A stretch of 64,000 nt of DNA from positions 744,001-808,000 of the forward strand of contig CAWIMV010000002.1 in NCBI GenBank assembly GCA_963837325.1. The letters run 5' to 3'. This DNA is from CAVQKZ01 sp963837325. Its GTDB lineage: Bacteria; Actinomycetota; Actinomycetes; Mycobacteriales; Jatrophihabitantaceae. Within the stretch, counting starts at the first letter, position 1; each line of letters starts with the position of its first letter. The notes below the pieces were generated by a model. It worked only from the letters and a program-made list of their open reading frames with translations. It ran no database searches and was not told the origin of the DNA. The translations under genes and the position numbers were made by a program. Below, one piece after another: positions 33,571 to 41,207 of this stretch.

Positions 33571-34611
33571 TCAGTCGAAAAACTTGTCGTGGGCGACGGC
33601 CGCGGCCTGTTCGGGAGGCAACAGGTCCAGCCAGCGTCGGGCGATCGTCTCGTGCGCGTTGGACGGGACCGCGCCGAACAGCCGCAGGCGCGATATTCCG
33701 CCGTCGGGGTAGATGTCGAGCCGGACGAGCCCGACTTCGGCGGTGGACACGATCGCGAAGCGGTGCTCGGTGTCGGGCAGCAACCGGGTGCGCGGCAGCA
33801 ACTCGGTGCCGGTGCCGGCGTCGGACAGCCGGGCCCAGCCCGGCGCGTTCCCTACGAAGCGGGTGGTGTCGATGACCGCGTGGTGCAGGACCCCGGTCGC
33901 ACCCAGGCGCACGATCAGCCAGTCGTTGCCGTCGTCGCGCCGCCGCGAGGTCTCCCAACCGTCGGACATCACCTGGGCCCGTCCCGGGCCGAGCACGTTG
34001 GCCGGCGCGGAGTAGAACATGTTGCTGCAGTCCTCGATGCGGCCGCCGGACAGCGCGGCGGCCAGGTCGACCCGACCGCCCAGGCGGCGCGGGTCCGGCA
34101 CGACCTCGCCGTAGGCGCGGAAGCGGGCGACGCCGCCGTCGGGGTGGATGGTGAGCCGGAGGTGCGTCGCCAGCCGCTGGGGAGCGGAGACGCTCAGCCG
34201 GTTGGCCGCGTCGCGCTCGAGCGCGGTCCGGTCCACGAGCGGGGTCCACTCGGCGGCGAGCAGCTCCTCGGCCGTCGGGTAGCCGAGGATCGTCGTCGCC
34301 TCGACCGACGCGAACGGCGGGAAGTTGCCGGTGAAGTACGACGTGTCGACGTCGACGGCGCGGACGATGCCAGGCGCGGCCAACCGCACGATCGCGAAGT
34401 CCTCGCCGGGCGTGCGGCGACGCCGGGTCTCCCACCCGTCGTAGACCTTGCCGCGGTAACTGAAGGTCGATGGGTCGAATTCCGGCGGGGCGGGCGCGAT
34501 CAGGTTGTGGGCGGGCGCGAACGTCTCGTCGTTGGCGTAGACGACGCTGCCGCCGAGGGCCAGGCCGGCGAGGTCGGGAAGCTGACGCACGTCGCGGCGC
34601 TCGTCAGGCAC
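33571..34611 (-). CDS. alc: Allantoicase
   Basis: The enzyme splits allantoate into ureidoglycolate and urea. The 346-residue protein has the two jelly-roll repeats of the family, each with DGWET(R/S)RRR: VYDGWETRRRRTPGEDFAIVRL and SDGWETSRRRDDGNDWLIVRL. Repeated DTSYFTGNFPPFASVE and DTTRFVGNAPGWARL stretches follow. I chose GTG 34611; it overlaps allantoinase by 8 bases, so they are coupled. Confidence 0.95.
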   Translation of the reverse strand: MPDERRDVRQLPDLAGLALGGSVVYANDETFAPAHNLIAPAPPEFDPSTFSYRGKVYDGWETRRRRTPGEDFAIVRLAAPGIVRAVDVDTSYFTGNFPPFASVEATTILGYPTAEELLAAEWTPLVDRTALERDAANRLSVSAPQRLATHLRLTIHPDGGVARFRAYGEVVPDPRRLGGRVDLAAALSGGRIEDCSNMFYSAPANVLGPGRAQVMSDGWETSRRRDDGNDWLIVRLGATGVLHHAVIDTTRFVGNAPGWARLSDAGTGTELLPRTRLLPDTEHRFAIVSTAEVGLVRLDIYPDGGISRLRLFGAVPSNAHETIARRWLDLLPPEQAAAVAHDKFFD

Positions 34612-35971
34612 GGTCGGCTCCCATCGCGCTCCTTCCCGGGCGGACGAGCTGCCCGCGCCGGTCGCCGTCACGGATCGGCAGACCATGCAACCACGTCTGC
34701 TCCACGACCCCGCACAGCTCCCGGCCGGCGTAGGGGGTGAGCGGGTGCCGGTGCCGCAGCCGCGCCGGGTCGACGACGAAGCGTTCGTCCGGCGCGAAGA
34801 CGCACAGGTCGGCGCGCTGACCGGGAGCGATCGTGCCCCGGTCGCGCAAGCCGGTGAGGGTTGCCGGGCCGGCTGCCATCCAACGGCTGACGTCGGTGAG
34901 CGGGATGCCCCGCCGCGCCGCCTCCGTCCACACGGCGGCCAGACCCAGCTGGACGGACGCGATTCCACCCCACGCCGCACCGAAGTCGCCCGTATCCAGG
35001 CGCTTCGCCGACGGCGGGCAGGGCGAGTGATCGGACGCGATCAGGTCGATCGTGCCGTCGGTGAGTCCGCCCCAGAGCAGGTCTCGGTTGGCGTCGTCGC
35101 GGATCGGCGGGCAGCACTTGAACTGGGTCGCGCCGTCGGGGATGTCCTCGGCCCGCAGCGTGAGGTAGTGCGGGCAGGTCTCGACCGTGACCGGTAGGCC
35201 GGCGTCTTTGGCCGCCCGGATCAGTGGCAGCGCCGTGGCGCTGGACAGATGCACGATGTGGGTCCGGCAGCCGGTGCGTCGGGTCTGCTGGAGCAGGCCA
35301 GCGATGGCGCTGACTTCGGCCGCCTCCGGCCGGGACGCGATGAAGTCGGCGTAGCGCGGGCCGTGGGCATCGGGCGCCGCGCTGATAACGGCCCCGTCCT
35401 CGGCGTGGGCGATGAGCAGACCGTCGAAGCTGGCGATCTCGGCCATGGCGGCGGCCACGCCGGCTGCGTCGAGGGGCGCGAACTCGTCCACGCCCGACGG
35501 CAGCAGGAAGCACTTGAAGCCGACCACGCCGGCCTCGTGCAGCGCCAACAGCTCACCGTCGTTCCCCGGAACGGCACCGCCCCAGAACGCGACGTCAACC
35601 GTGAGCTGGCCTTCAGCTGCGGCCCGCTTGAGTTCGAGTGCGGCGACGTCGACGGTGGGCGGGATGCTGTTCAGCGGCATGTCGACGATCGTCGTCACCC
35701 CGCCGGCGGCGGCGGCGTCGGTCGCGGACGCGAAGCCTTCCCATTCCGTGCGCCCGGGTTCGTTGACGTGGACGTGGCTGTCGACCAGCCCGGCGAGCAC
35801 CACGCGGTCGTCCGGCACGACGACGGTCTGGACGCCCGGGGGCGGACGGTCGCGGATATCGAGGATGCGGCCGTCGCGGATGACGATCGTGCCGGAGTGC
35901 TCGCCTTCCGGGGTGACGATGCGCGCGGCCATGATCGCCTGGTCGGCCGCCGATCGGGTCACCGTTCCCAC
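34604..35971 (-). CDS. allB: Allantoinase
   Basis: The enzyme opens allantoin to allantoate. The 455-residue amidohydrolase has metal ligands His66/His68 in DSHVHVNEPGR, the carbamylated lysine in VVGFKCFLLPSG, and further ligands in ETCPHYL and IASDHSPCPP. ATG at residue 14 (MAARIVTPEGE) is an alternative start. It is the first gene of the leftward arm; the divergent space to 36122 carries an operator-like site. Confidence 0.95.
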   Translation of the reverse strand: MGTVTRSAADQAIMAARIVTPEGEHSGTIVIRDGRILDIRDRPPPGVQTVVVPDDRVVLAGLVDSHVHVNEPGRTEWEGFASATDAAAAGGVTTIVDMPLNSIPPTVDVAALELKRAAAEGQLTVDVAFWGGAVPGNDGELLALHEAGVVGFKCFLLPSGVDEFAPLDAAGVAAAMAEIASFDGLLIAHAEDGAVISAAPDAHGPRYADFIASRPEAAEVSAIAGLLQQTRRTGCRTHIVHLSSATALPLIRAAKDAGLPVTVETCPHYLTLRAEDIPDGATQFKCCPPIRDDANRDLLWGGLTDGTIDLIASDHSPCPPSAKRLDTGDFGAAWGGIASVQLGLAAVWTEAARRGIPLTDVSRWMAAGPATLTGLRDRGTIAPGQRADLCVFAPDERFVVDPARLRHRHPLTPYAGRELCGVVEQTWLHGLPIRDGDRRGQLVRPGRSAMGADRA

Positions 35972-36053
35972 TCCTCGTCGCTCATCCGTGGATCCTCCTG
36001 CACCCGCGCGGTCATGGGCAGTGCTGACCGGGAAACGCCGGCCATTTAATTCA

Positions 36054-36067
36054 CTGGACCGGTATAG
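36054..36067. promoter_or_regulatory. LacI-type operator candidate in the divergent purine promoter
   Basis: The sequence CTGGACCGGTATAG is a partial palindrome (10 of 14 positions) with the central CG typical of LacI-family sites. It lies midway between the allB start (35971, minus) and the rightward arm (36122), where a regulator could control both. Confidence 0.4.
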
Positions 36068-36121
36068 AAACCTGCGCTACTGTACTGGTAAAGAAGAAGT
36101 CGATGAAAGAGGAGTAGGAGC

Positions 36122-36355
36122 ATGGATTCGCTAGCAGTCGCAATGATCACGGCCCAGCGAGCAACCGTCGACAGCGCCTACGGTCCCCGCAGCGCGCTGC
36201 CCGATGCACCGGTCGTGCCCCATGTCGATCGGTTCCCCGTGGCCCCGCTGCGCCGCACCGTCGCCGGCGCGCTGCGCAAGCTGGCCGACGCCGTCGCGCC
36301 ACCCCTGGCCACTGGGGCCGCTGCTGGCCGTCATACGCTGCCGGCCGGTAGCTAG
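36122..36355 (+). CDS. Small 77-residue protein ahead of the LacI regulator
   Basis: The ATG is preceded by AGAGGAGTAGGAGC, a strong ribosome-binding site, and the promoter region lies directly upstream, so it is probably translated. The peptide has a hydrophobic start (MDSLAVAMITAQ), a proline-rich middle and a basic amphipathic stretch (APLRRTVAGALRKLADAV). I recognise no family. It ends 10 bp before the regulator gene and may be a leader gene or a small regulatory protein. Confidence 0.5.
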   Translation: MDSLAVAMITAQRATVDSAYGPRSALPDAPVVPHVDRFPVAPLRRTVAGALRKLADAVAPPLATGAAAGRHTLPAGS

Positions 36356-36365
36356 CCGGAGAGTC

Positions 36366-37451
36366 ATGGGACGAGTCACGCTGCAGACGATCGCAGAGCA
36401 GGTCGGGGTGAGCCGCATGACGGTCTCGAATGCGTTCTCCCGCCCCGACCAACTCTCGGCCGAGTTACGTGAGCGGATTCTGGCCGTCGCGGACGAACTC
36501 GGATACGTCGGTCCAGATCCGACCGCCCGAGCGCTGGCCAGCGGAACGGCCGGCACGGTTGGTCTGCTGCTGTCCGACACCCTGACGTACGCACTCACCG
36601 ACGAGGTCGCCATGACGTTCCTCGCCGGCATCTCCGACGAACTGGTATCGACGGGGCTGGCGTTGACGCTGCTGCCGGGATCGCCGCAGGACGCCATCGT
36701 GCCCGCACGCGACGTCGCCGTCGACGGCGCATTGGTCTACTCCTGCGATCCGCATTCCACCGCTGTGGGCTGGTTGTTGCGGCGGCGGCTGCCGCTTGTG
36801 TTCGTCGACCAGGCGCCGGCACCCGGCATCGCCAGCATCAACGTCGACGACCGGTTGGGAGCCCGTGCTGCCGCGCAGCACATCGTCGACCTCGGACACC
36901 GGCGGGTGGCGATCGTGACGGCCGGCTACGGAGGCGAGTACGGCGTGCTGGCCCAGCCGCCGGCGGCCCTGGTCGCGAACACGGAACGGCAGCGACTGCT
37001 CGGTTGGACCGATGCGCTCGCTACTGCCGAGATCGAGCCGGTGGTCATCCGGCAGCCACATGACCATCCCCACGACCTCGGCACCGCGGCGGCCCAGAAA
37101 GCGCTCGCTCTGGAGGATCGGCCAACGGCCATTTTGTGCTTCTCCGACGCCATTGCCAGCGGCGTGATCCGTGCCCTCCAGGACGCCGGCCTGCGTGTCC
37201 CTGACGACGTGTCGGTCGTCGGCTTCGACGACAACCCGCTTGCCCGCCGCACCCGGCCGGCCCTCACGACCGTGCGGCAGGACGTCCGGGCCAAGGGGCG
37301 TATGGCGGCCGCTGCACTGATCGCCGCGATCGAGCGCTCGAAGTCCCAGCCGGCCGGCCGCGCGCGCCACGTCGTGCTTCCCACCGAACTGGTCGTCCGC
37401 GACAGCACGGCGGCCCCGCCTGCCGACGCTCCTGCACGGAGACGGTCATGA
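36366..37451 (+). CDS. LacI-family transcriptional regulator of purine catabolism
   Basis: The 361-residue protein has the LacI headpiece (VTLQTIAEQVGVSRMTVSNAF, hinge ARALASG) and a periplasmic-binding-like sensor domain with GFDDNPLARRTRPALTTVRQD. Because it lies between the two arms of the purine cluster and shares the rightward transcript with uraD (4-base ATGA overlap), it most likely responds to a purine breakdown intermediate such as urate or allantoin. The effector cannot be read from sequence. Confidence 0.9.
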   Translation: MGRVTLQTIAEQVGVSRMTVSNAFSRPDQLSAELRERILAVADELGYVGPDPTARALASGTAGTVGLLLSDTLTYALTDEVAMTFLAGISDELVSTGLALTLLPGSPQDAIVPARDVAVDGALVYSCDPHSTAVGWLLRRRLPLVFVDQAPAPGIASINVDDRLGARAAAQHIVDLGHRRVAIVTAGYGGEYGVLAQPPAALVANTERQRLLGWTDALATAEIEPVVIRQPHDHPHDLGTAAAQKALALEDRPTAILCFSDAIASGVIRALQDAGLRVPDDVSVVGFDDNPLARRTRPALTTVRQDVRAKGRMAAAALIAAIERSKSQPAGRARHVVLPTELVVRDSTAAPPADAPARRRS

Positions 37452-37981
37452 GCAGCCGATCCGCAGGAAGATCCACGGTGCACGACTTCGACCAGGCCGC
37501 ACCGGCCGAGGCGGCCGAGCTCATCGCGCCGTGCTGCGCCAGCATGCGTTGGAACGACGAGCTCGTGCGCACCCGGCCGCACGGCTCGCTCACCCGGATG
37601 ATCGAAGCCTCCGATGCGGCGATAGCCGGGCTGAGCTGGCCGGACATCGAGCAGGCGCTGAGCGCGCACCCGCGGATCGGTGAGCGCGCGGCCGGCGCCG
37701 AACGCGAGTCGGTCTGGTCACGGGAGGAGCAGTCGGCGGCCGCGACGCCGGAGGCGAGGACTCAGGCGGCGCTGCATGCGGGCAACCTCGAATACGAGCA
37801 GCGCTTCGGCCACGTGTTCCTGATCTGCGCCACCGGTAAGACCGCGGAGCAAGTCCTCGCGGCGCTGCGCGCGCGCCTGGGCAACGGGCTCGAGGACGAG
37901 CACGCGGTCGTCCGCGACGAACTGGCCGCGATCGTGCAGCTGAGATTGGCCAAGGCATTCGACGCGGGCGGGCAGAGTTAG
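37448..37981 (+). CDS. uraD: OHCU decarboxylase
   Basis: The enzyme converts 2-oxo-4-hydroxy-4-carboxy-5-ureidoimidazoline to S-allantoin. The 177-residue protein has the family pattern HPRIGER with the catalytic histidine, and YEQRFGHVFLICATGKTAEQVLAAL. The N-terminal ~12 residues are not conserved. It is coupled to the LacI gene and followed, after 166 bp, by uraH. Confidence 0.93.
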   Translation: MSSRSAGRSTVHDFDQAAPAEAAELIAPCCASMRWNDELVRTRPHGSLTRMIEASDAAIAGLSWPDIEQALSAHPRIGERAAGAERESVWSREEQSAAATPEARTQAALHAGNLEYEQRFGHVFLICATGKTAEQVLAALRARLGNGLEDEHAVVRDELAAIVQLRLAKAFDAGGQS

Positions 37982-38147
37982 GCGCGAACCGACTGGGCCA
38001 CGCGCAGCAAGCCGTCCGCAACGGCGCCATCGCCTGCCAGCGGGTTAACTGCATCGTTCGCCGCGACCGGGCGGCGAAGCGCTGGGCCGGCTTGGCGGGG
38101 CTGCTCGGCCGGGCCGGCTGAGCAGCGGTTGTGCGAGGCTAGCCGTC

Positions 38148-38468
38148 ATGAGCATCTCGACCCACGTGCTCGATGCGACGACGGGGCGGCCGGCGACCGG
38201 GCTCGAGGTCACGTTGAGTGTGCGCGGCAATGACGGCTGGCACGAGCTGGCCCGGCGCAGCACGGACGCCGACGGGCGGGTGGCCGACCTCGCGCGGGAG
38301 CCGGCCGCGGGTGTCTACCAGCTCAGTTTCGCCACCGAGAACTACCTCGACGTGCCGACGTTCTACCCCGAAGTGATCGTGGTGTTCCGGATCGCTGACC
38401 CCGGGGCCCACCATCACGTCCCGCTGCTGCTGAGCCCGTTCGCGTACTCGACTTACCGCGGGAGCTGA
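38148..38468 (+). CDS. uraH: 5-hydroxyisourate hydrolase (transthyretin-like)
   Basis: The enzyme hydrolyses 5-hydroxyisourate, the uricase product, to OHCU. The 106-residue protein has the transthyretin-like motifs: STHVLDATTGRPA at the start with the first histidine, FYPEVIVVFRI, HHHVPLLLSPFAYSTYRGS at the end. The terminal YRGS tetrapeptide is the diagnostic signature. Confidence 0.95.
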   Translation: MSISTHVLDATTGRPATGLEVTLSVRGNDGWHELARRSTDADGRVADLAREPAAGVYQLSFATENYLDVPTFYPEVIVVFRIADPGAHHHVPLLLSPFAYSTYRGS

Positions 38469-38509
38469 CCGGCAGCCGGGCAGAGCACCGCAGACGGAAG
38501 GAGTGTCGC

Positions 38510-39868
38510 TTGTCGCCGAGTACCGCGGTCGTGATCGAGGGCGGCCACGTCGCGACGGTTGACGCGGCCGGCACCGAGCACGCGGACGGGCACGTCGTGT
38601 TCGACGGCGGGCGGATCGTCGCAGTCGGAGCCGGCAGCCCGTCGGAATACGCCGATGCGGCGCGCATCGACGCCGGTGGCTGCCTGGTCACACCTGGACT
38701 GGTCAACACCCACTCGCATCTGTACCAGTGGCTCACCCGCGGCTACGCGACCGACGACACGTTGTTCGGCTGGCTGGGCACGCTCTACCCCATCTGGGCC
38801 CGGCTGACCCCGGAGCTCGTCCACGCCTCCGCGGCCGCCAACCTCGGCTGGCTGGCGCTGACCGGCTGCACCACCAGCACTGACCACCACTACGTTTTTC
38901 CGTCCGGTGCCGGCGACCTGCTCGAGGCCGAGATCCGCGCCGCCGGCGAGATCGGCCTGCGCTTCCATCCGGCGCGTGGCTCGATGAACCTCGGCCAGTC
39001 CGAAGGCGGGCTGCCGCCGGACTCCGTCGTCGAGAAGCACGACGAGATCCTGACGGCCACGGAGGCAGCCATCGAGCGCTGGCACGACCCGTCGTTCGAC
39101 GCGATGACCCGCATTGCCGTCGCGCCGTGCTCGCCGTTCTCGGTGACCGCGGAGCTGATGCGCGACTCGGCCGAGCTGGCCCGCGCCCGCGGCGTGCGAT
39201 TGCACACGCACCTCGCCGAAACCCAGGACGAGGAGCAGTTCTGTCTGGAGAAGTTCGGGCGGACGTCGGCCCAGTACGCCGAGGACCTGGGCTGGCTCGG
39301 CCGGGACGTGTGGATGGCGCACTGCGTGCACCTGTCCGACGAGGCCGTCGCCCGCTTCGGCGCCACCGGCACCGGCGTCGCCCACTGCCCGACGTCCAAC
39401 GGCCGGCTCGGTTCGGGTATCGCCCCGATCCGCGGGCTGCTCGACGCCGGCGCACCGGTGGGTCTCGGGGTGGACGGCGCGGCGTCCAACGAGTCCGGTC
39501 GCATGATCGGCGAACTGCAGCAGGCCCTGCTGGCGGCGCGCTACCGCGGTGGGCCGCTCGCCGTGACCGCCCGCGAAGTCCTCGAGATGGCCACGATGGG
39601 CGGGGGGCGTTGCATCGGGCGTCAGGACGAACTCGGCAGCATCGAGACCGGCAAGCTGGCCGACCTGGCGGTCTGGCGCGTCGACGAACTGGCCGGCGCG
39701 GGCATCGCCGACCCGCTGTGCACACTGGTGTTCGGCGCGCCGAAGCTCGAGCACGTGTTCGTCGGTGGCCGTCAGGTAGTGGCAGACGGCGTCCTGCAGA
39801 GCGCCGACGCCGCGGGTCTTGCGTCGGCCGCCGCGGCGGCCAGCGCGACGATCGCCGGGAGCCGGTGA
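38510..39868 (+). CDS. 8-oxoguanine deaminase (amidohydrolase)
   Basis: The 452-residue amidohydrolase has metal ligands in NTHSHLYQW, the zinc histidine in LHTHLAETQDEE, HCVHLSD, and the aspartate in GVDGAASNES. TSTDHHYVFPSG places it near 8-oxoguanine deaminases and ATZ/TRZ enzymes. 8-oxoguanine deaminase makes urate directly, which fits this cluster; guanine deaminase is the alternative. It starts with TTG behind GGAAGGAG. Its stop overlaps the xdhB start by one base. Confidence 0.85.
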   Translation: MSPSTAVVIEGGHVATVDAAGTEHADGHVVFDGGRIVAVGAGSPSEYADAARIDAGGCLVTPGLVNTHSHLYQWLTRGYATDDTLFGWLGTLYPIWARLTPELVHASAAANLGWLALTGCTTSTDHHYVFPSGAGDLLEAEIRAAGEIGLRFHPARGSMNLGQSEGGLPPDSVVEKHDEILTATEAAIERWHDPSFDAMTRIAVAPCSPFSVTAELMRDSAELARARGVRLHTHLAETQDEEQFCLEKFGRTSAQYAEDLGWLGRDVWMAHCVHLSDEAVARFGATGTGVAHCPTSNGRLGSGIAPIRGLLDAGAPVGLGVDGAASNESGRMIGELQQALLAARYRGGPLAVTAREVLEMATMGGGRCIGRQDELGSIETGKLADLAVWRVDELAGAGIADPLCTLVFGAPKLEHVFVGGRQVVADGVLQSADAAGLASAAAAASATIAGSR

Positions 39869-40740
39869 TGGATTTCCTCTACGCAGGCTCGTGGGACGAG
39901 GCACTGGCGGCCAAGGCGCAGCGCCCCGATGCCGTGCCGATCAGCGGCGGGACCGACCTCATGGTCGAGCTCAACTTCGACCGGCGCCGCCCGGACGCGC
40001 TGCTCGACCTCAACCGGGTCGCCGAACTGACCGAGTGGCAGCGCATGGACGGGCACGTGCGCATCGGCGCCGCGGTGCCGTTCACCCGCATCATCACCGA
40101 GATCGGCGCGCTCGTCCCGGGCCTGGCGATTGCCGCGCGCACGGTCGGCTCTCCGCAGATCCGCAACCGCGGCACGCTGGCGGGCAACCTCGGCACCGCG
40201 TCTCCCGCCGGGGATGCGCTGCCGCCGCTGCTGACGGCGGAGGCCACCGTGCAGGTCGGGTCGGTGCGTGGCGAGCGGACGGTTGCGGTCCGCGACTTCT
40301 TCCTCGGGCCGAAGCGCAACGTCCTCGAACCCGACGAGCTGATTCGGGCCGTGCTCGTGCCCGTGGCCGACGGGCCGCAGCAGTTCGCCAAGGTCGGCAC
40401 CCGGAACGCAATGGTGATCGCGGTGTGCTCGTTCGCGCTGGCTCTGCATCCGTCCCGGCGCATGGTTGCCGGGTGCATCGGCTCGGCCGGCCCGACTGTC
40501 CTGCCGACGACGGACGCCGAGTGGTTCCTCGAAGGCGAGCTGACCGAGCGCGGCCTGTGGGAATCGCGGGGCGAACTCGACGATGCGGTGGCGGCCCGGT
40601 TCGGCGAGCTTGCCGGCGCGGACGCCCGTCCGATCGACGACGTGCGTGGCAGCGCCGACTACCGTCGTCACGCCGTCGCCGTGTTGGCCCGCCGCACGCT
40701 GCAGTGGGCCTGGAGCGAGTATCAGGGGTGGCCGCGATGA
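39868..40740 (+). CDS. xdhB: Xanthine dehydrogenase FAD-binding subunit
   Basis: The 290-residue subunit carries FAD between the iron-sulfur and NAD sites. Motifs: ISGGTDLMVELN, the FAD loop IRNRGTLAGNLGTASPAGDALPP (split by residue 20), and VGTRNAMVIAVCSFAL. Overlaps on both sides (1 base with the deaminase, 4 with xdhC) show a tight operon. Confidence 0.92.
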   Translation: MDFLYAGSWDEALAAKAQRPDAVPISGGTDLMVELNFDRRRPDALLDLNRVAELTEWQRMDGHVRIGAAVPFTRIITEIGALVPGLAIAARTVGSPQIRNRGTLAGNLGTASPAGDALPPLLTAEATVQVGSVRGERTVAVRDFFLGPKRNVLEPDELIRAVLVPVADGPQQFAKVGTRNAMVIAVCSFALALHPSRRMVAGCIGSAGPTVLPTTDAEWFLEGELTERGLWESRGELDDAVAARFGELAGADARPIDDVRGSADYRRHAVAVLARRTLQWAWSEYQGWPR

Positions 40741-41207
40741 GGCTGACATTCGACGTCAACGGGGCCGAGCAGCAGGCCGATGACGTGTGGCCGGGCGAAA
40801 GCCTGCTCTACGTGCTGCGGGAGCGAATGGGCTTTCCCGGCACCAAGAACGCGTGCGAGCAGGGCGAGTGCGGCTCGTGTTCGGTCTACCTCGACGGGAC
40901 GCTGGTGTGCGCCTGCCTGGTGGCCGCCGCCCAAGCTGAAGGGCGATCCGTCCACACCGTCGAGGGCTTGGCCGGCGTGGGCGGCGAGCTGCACCCGATC
41001 CAGCAGGCCTTCGTCGAGACCGGCGCGGTGCAGTGCGGGTTCTGTACCCCCGGGCTGATCGTGGCCGCGCACGACCTGCTGGCCCGCAACCCCGCTCCGG
41101 CCGACGCCGACATCCGCGAAGCCCTCGCCGGCAACCTGTGCCGCTGCACCGGTTACGAGAAGATCCTCGACGCCGTCCGCCTCGCCGCCCAGCGGACGTC
41201 GTCATGA
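40737..41207 (+). CDS. xdhC: Xanthine dehydrogenase [2Fe-2S] subunit
   Basis: The 156-residue protein has both cluster sites. The plant-type site uses Cys40, Cys45, Cys48 and Cys60 (CEQGECGSC). The second uses Cys100, Cys103, Cys135 and Cys137 (QCGFCTPG ... LCRCTGY). It passes electrons from the molybdenum site to FAD. The ATG overlaps the xdhB stop; its own stop overlaps the xdhA start. Confidence 0.95.
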   Translation: MRLTFDVNGAEQQADDVWPGESLLYVLRERMGFPGTKNACEQGECGSCSVYLDGTLVCACLVAAAQAEGRSVHTVEGLAGVGGELHPIQQAFVETGAVQCGFCTPGLIVAAHDLLARNPAPADADIREALAGNLCRCTGYEKILDAVRLAAQRTSS

